From a virus, in the IMG/VR virus record IMGVR_UViG_3300034166_000764, positions 1-52,192 of that record: DNA of 52,192 bases, one strand, 5' to 3'. The notes beneath the pieces were generated by a model. The model was not told the DNA's origin, made no database searches, and saw nothing but the letters and a program-made list of their open reading frames with translations. This document shows, piece after piece, positions 15,907 through 23,394 of this stretch; within the stretch, counting starts at the first letter, position 1, and each line of letters begins with the position of its first letter. A program made the position numbers and the translations under genes.

Positions 15907-16053
15907 TTATGATATTTCTTTTTCATGCTCAACATCTAAAATTGGTATAGATGAGCAGTATTTATCACTAACTAAATTATAAAAATAATCTGTTATCTTT
16001 TGGTCATTATTAAACTCAAGAAACTTTATATCAAATAATTCATCTTCTTCCAT
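15907..16053 (-). CDS. Candidate 48-residue acidic protein
   Basis: An open frame from MEEDELFDIKFLEF to DVEHEKEIS, acidic and protein-like in composition, on the early strand. No ribosome-binding site is seen; a TATAAT lies about 25-30 bases upstream on the minus strand. Its composition is the main argument for it, and it overlaps a less convincing plus-strand frame. Confidence 0.4.
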   Translation of the reverse strand: MEEDELFDIKFLEFNNDQKITDYFYNLVSDKYCSSIPILDVEHEKEIS

Positions 16054-16150
16054 AGTTCAATAACATTATTCCCATTATTTCAGTATTATAACATTAAATT
16101 TTATTAATATTTACATTAGGGTTTTGCCTGTTATTTTATTTAAAATAATT

Positions 16151-16180
16151 GTATTTAAGAAATCTTTGATTTCTTGAAAC
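16151..16180. repeat. Covarying hairpin element, copy B
   Basis: GTATTTA, then AGAAATC-TTT-GATTTCT and TGAAAC. See copy A at 15747. Confidence 0.55.
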
Positions 16181-16323
16181 CCTAAACTTATTTAATTTAA
16201 TTATGTCTATACTACTAGTGGCTAGAATCCTCTAGAATCGATTTATTTTAATTAAACCTCTCAATATAGCCAACTGCTATTTTAAATTGATTGTAGAGGC
16301 ACACAGACCCCTTAGAATTAATC

Positions 16324-16412
16324 TATGGAGGGGAGGTGACCTGCCGTGCCGCAGCCATCGTGGCGGGAGGGGGGGCAAGCTGGCAGGGGGGGGGCTGCGG
16401 AACTGGGGGGTG
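16324..16412. other. GC-rich island with long G runs
   Basis: An abrupt 90-bp G-rich island with runs of 7, 9 and 6 G on the plus strand. An 8-bp inverted repeat, CCGCAGCC (16349-16356) and GGCTGCGG (16393-16400), brackets the longest runs. No coding frame. It lies about 0.8 kb upstream of the terminase genes, so origin or packaging roles are both possible. Confidence 0.65.
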
Positions 16413-16531
16413 AGCTTTACCACCGATAGGGTATAATCCTGCTAGTTTTATGGTGTTTTATACCTGATAGGGGATAGTTGGAGCTAAAGCCGATAGTTAG
16501 CATAAGTTTAATACCGCTATTTGAAAGAAGA

Positions 16532-16607
16532 TAAGTAAATATATATTACTCCGAACGTTATCCGCCAAAGCGGATAGCGGCTTAACAGTTAAGTAAATAC
16601 ATATACT
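16532..16607. repeat. Hairpin flanked by direct repeats
   Basis: A perfect hairpin TATCCGC-CAAA-GCGGATA (16559-16576) is flanked by near-identical repeats beginning TAAGTAAATA at 16532 and 16590. Confidence 0.5.
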
Positions 16608-16720
16608 CTTTTTTTTTATATATAAATATAATATATAACATAATACGTATAGCAGTATTATATATTATACAGTATTATATATTAATAATTAATATAAATA
16701 TATTAATTATATATTTACTA

Positions 16721-16800
16721 TAGCTATATTATATATTAGCTATATTATATATTAGTTATATTATATATTAGTTATATTATATATTAGTTATATTATATAT
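16721..16800. repeat. Five 16-bp AT-rich tandem repeats
   Basis: Five consecutive units TAG(C/T)TATATTATATAT at 16721, 16737, 16753, 16769 and 16785. The first two have C and the last three T at the fourth position. They lie inside an almost pure A/T tract (16611-16866) that also has several CAGTATTATATATTA copies. This resembles a DNA-unwinding element of an origin. Confidence 0.8.
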
Positions 16801-17055
16801 AACAGTATTATATATTATATATATTATATATATTAGTATTATATATTATAGTAGTATTAAATATAAAACCCCGATCCGCATGCTGCTTATAGTATGCCAT
16901 TTTTCAAAAAACGTAGCCACTATTTTAAAAATTTAATAATTTCTTAATAATTCATTAACATTTCAGTATAGTTTAAGTTTAGGTATCTGAAGTAGAAAGT
17001 AAACATCAATTCTAAGAGGTCTACAAGGTCATAGAATCAAAGTAAAGTATCTGTT

Positions 17056-17064
17056 TGCTATAAT
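17056..17064 (+). promoter_or_regulatory. Extended -10 promoter toward late genes
   Basis: TGCTATAAT is a perfect extended -10 element. No strong -35. It could give host-polymerase transcription into the late arm. Confidence 0.5.
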
Positions 17065-17154
17065 GTGACCTTTTTATATTTTAAATTGATTGTAGGGGAT
17101 TCTAGAGGGGTATGGTGAAATATTAAAAATAAATATAAAAATATTTGTTTTCAA

Positions 17155-17182
17155 GTAACAGAATTGTAACTCTTGAAATACT
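17155..17182 (+). promoter_or_regulatory. Late-type promoter P1
   Basis: GTAACA (17155-17160), 16-base spacer, AATACT (17177-17182). The ATG at 17192 follows nine bases later, so the mRNA would be leaderless. Confidence 0.65.
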
Positions 17183-17191
17183 ATGATTCTT

Positions 17192-17395
17192 ATGAGTGAT
17201 TACATAGTTCAACGTATAGACAAGTTAGATGAAAAGCTCAGTAATAAAATATCTGAATTAACAGAAAGACTGCACGTTTCTCAGATGGAGCATGTAACTA
17301 AAAAAGAGTCTAATCTTAAGTTTTTTATTTTAATAATAATTAATTTTATTTCTATAGGGGTTTTAAAGCTAAGAGATTTACTGACATTTTTATGA
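17192..17395 (+). CDS. XhlA-like membrane protein, possible holin component
   Basis: About 67 residues. The N-terminal half is a charged heptad-like coiled coil (VQRIDKLDEKLSNKISEL). One membrane span follows (FFILIIINFISIGVL) with a short tail. This is the layout of XhlA-type holin-associated proteins. I chose ATG 17192 because ATG 17183 would lie upstream of the expected transcript start. It is the first late gene and overlaps the next by 4 nt. A holin role is inferred from topology and position next to terminase, as in T7-like phages. Confidence 0.65.
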   Translation: MSDYIVQRIDKLDEKLSNKISELTERLHVSQMEHVTKKESNLKFFILIIINFISIGVLKLRDLLTFL

Positions 17396-18171
17396 GTAAG
17401 AAAGTTAAATTTGAAAAAGCAGAGTTAGTTAAGTTAGATACTGACCTGTCTTATGATAGAATTAAAGCTTCTCTAGCTGCTGATAAGTCTAAAGAGAAGA
17501 TAATGGCTATTTATAACACTACCAATGATGGGGAGTGTAAGCAGTTAATTATGAATGATATACTGCTTTTAGAATCTAGAGAATTAGGGATAACCCCATT
17601 CAAAAGTTATGGTGCTAAAACTAACGCAGTAAATAAAATGTTAGAAGTTTATCCTTGCTGTCAGAAAACAGCATATTTAGTTTATGATGATGCTATGAAG
17701 AGAATAGTATCACTAATTAATGTTTCTAAGATAATTAAGAAATCTTTTGATGTTAGTGCTGATATTATCCAGAGGATTTATCAAGACTTAGGTTATATCG
17801 ATGATATGATCCAAGAAGAGAAGAGTTTAGAAGAACCAAACAGTAATAAGATATTGAGACTGATTGCTAACAAGCAAAGATACTATGACCAGTTACTTGT
17901 CTATGTCAAGATTTGCGGTGTTGATTTGTATAGTAAAACTTCTAGTAATTACATTGAGAAAGAGAAAGTAGAAGTAATGAAAGAGAAGGTAATGGCAGAT
18001 AGTAAATACCAACAAGCTGATATCGCTATTAGAGCTGAGAATCTAGTAGATACTGTTAATGACCTAGCTCAAGCTATTATGAGTGATAGAACTATGCTTA
18101 ATGCTCTAGAAGCTCATTACACTGTGTTAGAGGGGAATAATGGACAAAGAGACGTTAGTAGCGATACTTGA
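17392..18171 (+). CDS. Hypothetical protein, candidate small terminase subunit
   Basis: A 259-residue helical protein directly upstream of and overlapping the large terminase gene by 32 nt. No helix-turn-helix is obvious by eye, and the size is large for a small terminase, so the role is inferred only from position. Confidence 0.6.
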   Translation: MSKKVKFEKAELVKLDTDLSYDRIKASLAADKSKEKIMAIYNTTNDGECKQLIMNDILLLESRELGITPFKSYGAKTNAVNKMLEVYPCCQKTAYLVYDDAMKRIVSLINVSKIIKKSFDVSADIIQRIYQDLGYIDDMIQEEKSLEEPNSNKILRLIANKQRYYDQLLVYVKICGVDLYSKTSSNYIEKEKVEVMKEKVMADSKYQQADIAIRAENLVDTVNDLAQAIMSDRTMLNALEAHYTVLEGNNGQRDVSSDT

Positions 18172-19813
18172 CAATCTAGCTAAAACTGATCCTCTTAAAT
18201 ATCAACAGATACTAAATACTACGAATGATGTAAGAGAGGCTAAACAAGTTAATAAACTGTTAAGGTTTGAGAAAACTAGAAAAGAACAGTTAGAGTTTAT
18301 CTATTCTGAATTTGATATTAACATAGCTCTATGTGGGAATCAGTGGGGTAAGACCACTTCTATGATGTTTCTACTAGCTGAGACTGCTACTGGGAATAAC
18401 CCTAAGGCTAGACATCAACCAGACCCTTCTAGGGATATGATGGTTTGGGTAATAGCTGAATCATGGGAAGTTATAACTAACACAGTACAGAAAGACTTGT
18501 TTACTTTCTTAGATCAGAAGTATATCTGTGAGAAAACTAGACCTGGTGTATTCACCACTGCTCTTAAGATAAAAGCACCTAATGGGGGTATTACCTCTGT
18601 TCAGTTTAAGACTATATCAGAGTCTAAGAAAGAAGAATCACAAGGTTTTGAGGGTAACAGGGTTCACTATGTATTTGTTGATGAAGGTATTAGACCTGAA
18701 CTGTTCCAAGATATACTTATCAGGATTGGTTCTTGTGATGGTCAGTTCTTCCAAGCGTTCACTAGACTTGCTAAGAACTACCACATGGCTTATCATCTAA
18801 TAGATTTAGAGAGAGGTAAAGGTGACTTTGCTCACTTGATAGCTGCTGGTAAAGTAAAGATAGTTAGAGGTTCTACTTTAGATAACATTTTCCTCTCCAA
18901 AAAACAGTTAGAGAATATGCAAGCTGCTGCTGGTATGGATATAACTACTGGTAAGATAGTTAATGAGCATTTATATAAAGCTAGAATACTTGGAGAATTA
19001 GACAGACCTGCAGGCTGTGTATTCAACTTTAGAGAAGAAGTTGATGGACAACCTTATAACACTATATCCTTCACTGAAATGGCTGGTATATGGGCTACTG
19101 AGAATGGTAGATGGGATCTACTACATGACTATGCTCAAGCTACTTATGCTTCATGGGTACTTATTTGGACTAGCCTTAAGACTGGTACTACTTATTTTAT
19201 TGATGAAGTTTATGCTAAGAATATGAGTTTACAAGAATCAGCAGAGAGATGTAACCAAATGCTGAACAGATGGGAAGCTTATAACAAGGTTAAGATATGC
19301 TTTGCTGATAGACAGATAACTAATCAAGGTATTAAAGAAAATAGAGTAGATGTTGATGTTACTATATTAAGTCAATACCTGTCTAAGAGTATGCCTAATG
19401 GTGAACCATGCTTCCACCCACACATGAGATGGCACTGTAGGCAATCAGATAAAAATAACATAGAACATACAGTTACCCTAATGCAAGAGCTTCTAGAGGA
19501 AGAGAACCCCCTCACACCTGGTAAATCATACCTTAGATATACCTGCAAAGCTGACCACTGTCAAAGAGAGATTAAATCATTAAGATGGGCTATTACCGAC
19601 AGCACTTCTAAATCAGATAAATCTTCTATGTATATAGGTGAAGATCACACGATTGACCCTACTAGATATTTTATAAATAACAAAGTTAATAAAACTATAT
19701 GGAAGAACAGATTTAAAATCTTTAATGATTCTAGAGAACAGTTTAAAGAAAATGAGTTAGCTTATTTAGCTGGTGCTAATGCTAACCCTTTATTTACTAA
19801 TTTAGGTTTATAA
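18140..19813 (+). CDS. Terminase large subunit
   Basis: A 557-residue packaging motor. The ATPase domain has Walker A GNQWGKTT (residues 66-73) and Walker B YVFVDEG (Asp181, Glu182). The C-terminal part contains a YFIDEVYAK strand and CFADRQ typical of the RNase H-like nuclease that cuts concatemers. Start ATG with AGAGGGG upstream, within the end of the preceding gene. Followed by a tRNA-like element on the opposite strand. Confidence 0.94.
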   Translation: MDKETLVAILDNLAKTDPLKYQQILNTTNDVREAKQVNKLLRFEKTRKEQLEFIYSEFDINIALCGNQWGKTTSMMFLLAETATGNNPKARHQPDPSRDMMVWVIAESWEVITNTVQKDLFTFLDQKYICEKTRPGVFTTALKIKAPNGGITSVQFKTISESKKEESQGFEGNRVHYVFVDEGIRPELFQDILIRIGSCDGQFFQAFTRLAKNYHMAYHLIDLERGKGDFAHLIAAGKVKIVRGSTLDNIFLSKKQLENMQAAAGMDITTGKIVNEHLYKARILGELDRPAGCVFNFREEVDGQPYNTISFTEMAGIWATENGRWDLLHDYAQATYASWVLIWTSLKTGTTYFIDEVYAKNMSLQESAERCNQMLNRWEAYNKVKICFADRQITNQGIKENRVDVDVTILSQYLSKSMPNGEPCFHPHMRWHCRQSDKNNIEHTVTLMQELLEEENPLTPGKSYLRYTCKADHCQREIKSLRWAITDSTSKSDKSSMYIGEDHTIDPTRYFINNKVNKTIWKNRFKIFNDSREQFKENELAYLAGANANPLFTNLGL

Positions 19814-19816
19814 TTT

Positions 19817-19884
19817 TGTTGGTGGAGGGGGTTGAACCCTCGTACGTCTCACGTTAAGACACTTTACCATTAAGCTACACCAAC
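19817..19884 (-). tRNA. Shortened tRNA-like element, anticodon uncertain
   Basis: Sixty-eight bases on the minus strand with a perfect 7-bp acceptor stem (GTTGGTG/CACCAAC, discriminator A), TA at 8-9, a D-arm containing GCTTAATGGTAAAGT, and a T-arm GAGGG-TTCAACC-CCCTC. The anticodon arm is abnormal. GTCT/AGAC can pair around TAACGTG, but this loop lacks U33; an alternative fold gives anticodon AAC with one mismatch. It is about four bases shorter than a normal tRNA. It lies between terminase and portal against the direction of late genes. Confidence 0.5.
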
Positions 19885-19969
19885 ACATTAATTATACCAC
19901 GATATTTAGATTTATAATAAATATCTTTAAAAAGAAACATTAAATTTTTTTCATCTCCATGTAACTTGT

Positions 19970-19984
19970 TATACTATATATAAT
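19970..19984 (+). promoter_or_regulatory. Portal promoter, TATACT type
   Basis: TATACTATATATAAT directly before the GTG start, the same -10 and downstream block as the late promoters, but without GTAACA at 16 bases (TTTTCA instead). Confidence 0.55.
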
Positions 19985-21901
19985 GTGGAAGATAAAAATA
20001 CTAAAAAGGAAGATGCAGCTATAAAAGCTATCTCTTCTTGTATAGATTTCACGGCTCAGTATTACCAAGACAGACTAGACTGCTACCGCAGATACGAAGG
20101 CGTACGTGAAGAACGCAAGACAGATACTAGAGACCAAGAATCAGATCATGTATATATCTCCCATGAACCAGCAAAACTAACAGAACAGCTTGTGTCTTTT
20201 TACACACAGGCTTTATTAAACGAGAACAATGAGAAAGTTTTTGATATTGCTCCTTACAACAATGTAGAGGCAGCAGCACAAGCCGAGGCAGTAGCTCTTC
20301 TCCTTAACTACTACTTAAGCAACATGAACACCCACGAGATACTAAGAAGTACGTTATTTGAAAGCGTACTTCTAGGAACAGGTATCTTAGAAGTATGTCA
20401 TAAGAAAATATATATTACAGAGATAGATAACAGTAAACCAGAGTTTATATCTGCTTTTGATGAAACTGGTAAACTAACTCAAAAACCTAACAATAGAGAA
20501 GTGCAGAAAGAGTGGTTATCTCAACCTTTTTTACAACACATTAGTTTAAATAACTTCTTTGTTGATAGTACAGCTACTAGCATGAATGATCTGCAAATAG
20601 CTTGTGTTAGAGAAATAATGAATTATAAAGACGTAGAAGCAATGAAAGATGCTTATGGTTTTAAGAACCTAGCTAAAGCCAAAGAAAGTGAGATTCCAGT
20701 TAGAACTAAGATGAATGGTTACTGGAACTATAACGGTACTAGAAAAAGAATAGGTACATACGATATAGACACATTATTAGACTATAATAAAAAAGACCTT
20801 AATAAAAAGAATCCTAAAGTAGAGTTAATAAAGATATACAGACCTGGTACTGTTCAGTTTGTTTTAAACAATGTAGTTATCTCTGATGAGGTTACTATCT
20901 ATCCTGGTGTTAGATTTCCATTCGTTATCTTTAAAAATGATCCTAAACCTAGAGAGTTCTTTGGTAGATCATCTATTGAATTAATTAAAAGAGATATTGA
21001 GTTCCATGAGGAGCTTATTGAATTAATGCATAAGTCTTATCTATTGCATTTAAAACCTACAATCTTTGCTGATGTTGGTGTAATGAATAAAGAGGCTATA
21101 GAATTATATAAAAACGGTAAGGGTGGAGAGATGATTAGCGTTCCGCTAGGCAATTCACCAATATTAGAAGTAAGAGGTGAAGCTCCTCAATCATCTGCTT
21201 TTGATTTTGCTAACAATTACGTTAAAAATGCTAAAGAAGCATTATCTATTAACCCTTTAATGGAAGGCTCAGGGCAAGATTTAGGCTCTGGTGTCCGTAC
21301 TGAAGGAAGCTTTGAATTACTATCTAGGATAGGATCTACTAGACTCCAATCACAACTAGCCATGTTTGTTAAAAACTTTGAGGATGTTGGTAGAATCCTT
21401 CTCCAGATAGCTAAGATATTTGCTGATAAGATGGTTTACATAACCTCTACTGGCGTATTAGGCGACACAGTAGAAAGATTTATTGATCCTGCTTCTGTGG
21501 ACACTAGAATTAAGTTTAAAGTAACTCTAGGATCTATAGCTGACCCTAGCAAAGCTTCTAAGACAATGCAAAGAATACAGTTATTAGACACTATTTCTAA
21601 GCTAGACAAGTTCCAGATATTTAGATCAGAGAAAGCACTAGCTGAAACTGCCATTAAGGCAGGTTTATTTGAAGATCCAGTAGGATTATGGGAAACTGAC
21701 CCAGAAGTCATACAAAATAAAGCTCAATATGCAGCTAGTTTAGCTGGTGTAGATAAAGCAGTAGTATCAGGCTTACCATCACCAAGTATGATGCAACAGT
21801 CAATGCAGGAAGGTCAAGAGGGGCAGGAACCACCACAACCTGAAGAGCCTCAACCAACACCGCAGGCTAGTAGTTTACCAAGACCAAACGAAGGAGTGTA
21901 A
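19985..21901 (+). CDS. Portal protein
   Basis: A 638-residue podovirus-type portal, forming the dodecameric ring at the capsid vertex. The order after terminase and before scaffold and capsid, the size, and segments such as SKTMQRIQLLDTISKLDKF and a proline/glutamine-rich tail support this. It starts with GTG, with no ribosome-binding site, nine bases after TATACT, so a leaderless message is predicted. The stop overlaps the next ATG (TAATG). Confidence 0.88.
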   Translation: MEDKNTKKEDAAIKAISSCIDFTAQYYQDRLDCYRRYEGVREERKTDTRDQESDHVYISHEPAKLTEQLVSFYTQALLNENNEKVFDIAPYNNVEAAAQAEAVALLLNYYLSNMNTHEILRSTLFESVLLGTGILEVCHKKIYITEIDNSKPEFISAFDETGKLTQKPNNREVQKEWLSQPFLQHISLNNFFVDSTATSMNDLQIACVREIMNYKDVEAMKDAYGFKNLAKAKESEIPVRTKMNGYWNYNGTRKRIGTYDIDTLLDYNKKDLNKKNPKVELIKIYRPGTVQFVLNNVVISDEVTIYPGVRFPFVIFKNDPKPREFFGRSSIELIKRDIEFHEELIELMHKSYLLHLKPTIFADVGVMNKEAIELYKNGKGGEMISVPLGNSPILEVRGEAPQSSAFDFANNYVKNAKEALSINPLMEGSGQDLGSGVRTEGSFELLSRIGSTRLQSQLAMFVKNFEDVGRILLQIAKIFADKMVYITSTGVLGDTVERFIDPASVDTRIKFKVTLGSIADPSKASKTMQRIQLLDTISKLDKFQIFRSEKALAETAIKAGLFEDPVGLWETDPEVIQNKAQYAASLAGVDKAVVSGLPSPSMMQQSMQEGQEGQEPPQPEEPQPTPQASSLPRPNEGV

Positions 21902-22224
21902 TGATGATAGGGGATGATTCATTAAGACTACATAAACTAAAGCAGATAGTAACACTATTTGATAATGATATGTTTTTAGTTTTAATAGGTTTACTTAAGG
22001 ACGAGTTAGCTAAATTTGATGCTAACTATGAACAAAAGAATAAAGGTTTACTTCACTGTAATGTAAGTAATTTTTTTGAAGTAAAAATAGAACAGGTTAA
22101 AGCTTTGGGGGGGTTCGAAGCTTTAAATTTAGTTCTAGATAGATACTTCGATTTAGATGCTGTACTAAATAGTATAGACAAATTAGAGAGAGAAAGAGAA
22201 AGGGGAAACAATGCAAGGGCCTAG
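21901..22224 (+). CDS. Hypothetical protein
   Basis: A 107-residue helical protein between portal and the GroES-like gene, overlapping both neighbours. Two adjacent ATG codons are possible starts. A charged RERERG C-terminus. Function unknown; probably a head-assembly accessory by position. Confidence 0.7.
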   Translation: MMIGDDSLRLHKLKQIVTLFDNDMFLVLIGLLKDELAKFDANYEQKNKGLLHCNVSNFFEVKIEQVKALGGFEALNLVLDRYFDLDAVLNSIDKLERERERGNNARA

Positions 22225-22591
22225 AAATAAGGAAACAAGAAGAAAAATAGAGGAAGCTCAACCACAGGTAAGTATGGCAGCTATCAAATCAGTACCATTT
22301 ACACCAGTAGGAAACAATATAGTTATTAAAAGAGTAACACAAATAGTCCTAGCTAGTGGAATCATCTTACCTAATGCAACTAGCAGTAGTCAGGTTTATC
22401 AGAACTACTATGTGCATGAGATATCAGATGAACTAAAAGAATGGGCTGATAAAATTGGTTTAAAACCAGAGATGGAAATAGACTTCTTTTCTCATGTTCA
22501 GTCTGTAGATTTTGCAGGGCATGAGACAGAAACTGTAGCAACTAGATATTTTTATGCAGAACCGCATAATATTTTAGGAATTAAAAAATAA
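22211..22591 (+). CDS. GroES-like co-chaperonin
   Basis: A 126-residue protein. After a 25-residue charged leader comes VPFTPVGNNIVIKRV, the GroES first strand, then a mobile-loop-like segment ending ASGIILP (residues 48-54), where GroES has GGIVLP. The rest fits a GroES barrel. By analogy with T4 gp31 it may cap host GroEL so that the capsid protein, encoded 0.8 kb downstream, can fold. Divergence is high, so this rests on motif order and context. Confidence 0.72.
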   Translation: MQGPRNKETRRKIEEAQPQVSMAAIKSVPFTPVGNNIVIKRVTQIVLASGIILPNATSSSQVYQNYYVHEISDELKEWADKIGLKPEMEIDFFSHVQSVDFAGHETETVATRYFYAEPHNILGIKK

Positions 22592-22603
22592 TTTCAATTT
22601 TAA

Positions 22604-22631
22604 GTAACAAAATGTAGCAAAGTGAAACACT
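22604..22631 (+). promoter_or_regulatory. Late-type promoter P2 (scaffold)
   Basis: GTAACA (22604-22609), 16 bases, AACACT (22626-22631). Unlike the others this leader is 18 bases after the -10 and contains AAGGAAG before the ATG. Confidence 0.6.
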
Positions 22632-22649
22632 ATAAAAGGAAGAACGAAC

Positions 22650-23381
22650 ATGCGTTTTAAACATACTAGATACACAATAAATAACGAAGAACTATCAGAT
22701 GTAGGAGATGTTGGAGGTGGTGACGTATCTGCACCAGCAGAATCAGCAGCACCAGCTCAAGCAGCACCACAATATGACAGTGCAGCTATTATGTCATTGG
22801 TACAAGATAGCCTAAAGCCATACGAACAGAAGTTTAGTACAATGGATAAGCTAGCAAGCTTGTTTAATCCAGAAGCACAAAAGCCTGCCGATCCGTACCA
22901 GACTATTGACTATAATAATGCTTTACCAGCGATTCAAGATTTAAGAAATCAACTACCTAACTATCAATCAGAAGTAGAAGCTTTAAGACAGCAAGTACAA
23001 GATGCTCAAGCTATGGCTGGAAGGTATCAAACTGAACAGATAGTAAATCAGTTAGAGAATTATTTTGAAGAAAGGCATGTTGAAAAAGGCACTGTTCTTA
23101 AAGCAGCAGAGTTTTTAGTTCAACAAGATGCTCAAGCTCAGCAGTTCTTTAACAGATATGGTTACTACGATAATAACACTTTAATAAGAGCAGCTAACAC
23201 GATCAAAGATCAATTATTAGATTCTTTATCAGATCCTAATAGAATAGCTGATATTCAAAAACAATTAGCAAGAAAACAAGCTTTGGCTACTAACAGTATG
23301 CCTAGCTCAAATACGCAAAGCGTTGGCGGAAACTCGCCACAATTAGATGGGTTTCAGGATGGATATTCTGAGTACCTATAA
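22650..23381 (+). CDS. Scaffolding protein
   Basis: A 243-residue acidic, glutamine-rich helical protein with an Ala/Pro/Gln-rich N-terminal linker and long coiled coil (residues of about 95-150), directly before the major capsid gene. Composition, size and place fit a scaffold. Has its own late promoter and ribosome-binding site, suggesting high expression. Confidence 0.8.
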   Translation: MRFKHTRYTINNEELSDVGDVGGGDVSAPAESAAPAQAAPQYDSAAIMSLVQDSLKPYEQKFSTMDKLASLFNPEAQKPADPYQTIDYNNALPAIQDLRNQLPNYQSEVEALRQQVQDAQAMAGRYQTEQIVNQLENYFEERHVEKGTVLKAAEFLVQQDAQAQQFFNRYGYYDNNTLIRAANTIKDQLLDSLSDPNRIADIQKQLARKQALATNSMPSSNTQSVGGNSPQLDGFQDGYSEYL

Positions 23382-23394
23382 CAAGGAGAAATAA

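Larger units (their letters stand above)
14531..17182. other. Divergence zone, mostly non-coding, likely origin and control region
   Basis: About 2.65 kb between the divergent early and late arms. I find only two weak small ORFs. It contains inverted and direct repeats, several hairpins, a potential G-quadruplex, a GC-rich G-run island, an AT tandem array, and promoters pointing out in both directions. A 15-base repeat ATTAGGGTTWTGCCT occurs at 14896 and 16115, and CCTCTAGAATC occurs at 16228 and inverted near 17098. This density of structure fits a replication origin and possibly packaging signals. Confidence 0.7.

Noticed and set aside
15791-15982. Plus-strand 63-codon frame from GTG
   Set aside because: It lies across a strong inverted repeat, has no ribosome-binding site, has odd composition, and overlaps the more protein-like minus-strand frame at 15907-16053.
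16721-16800. CRISPR array
   Set aside because: The 16-bp units are directly adjacent with no spacers and almost pure A/T, so they are simple tandem repeats.
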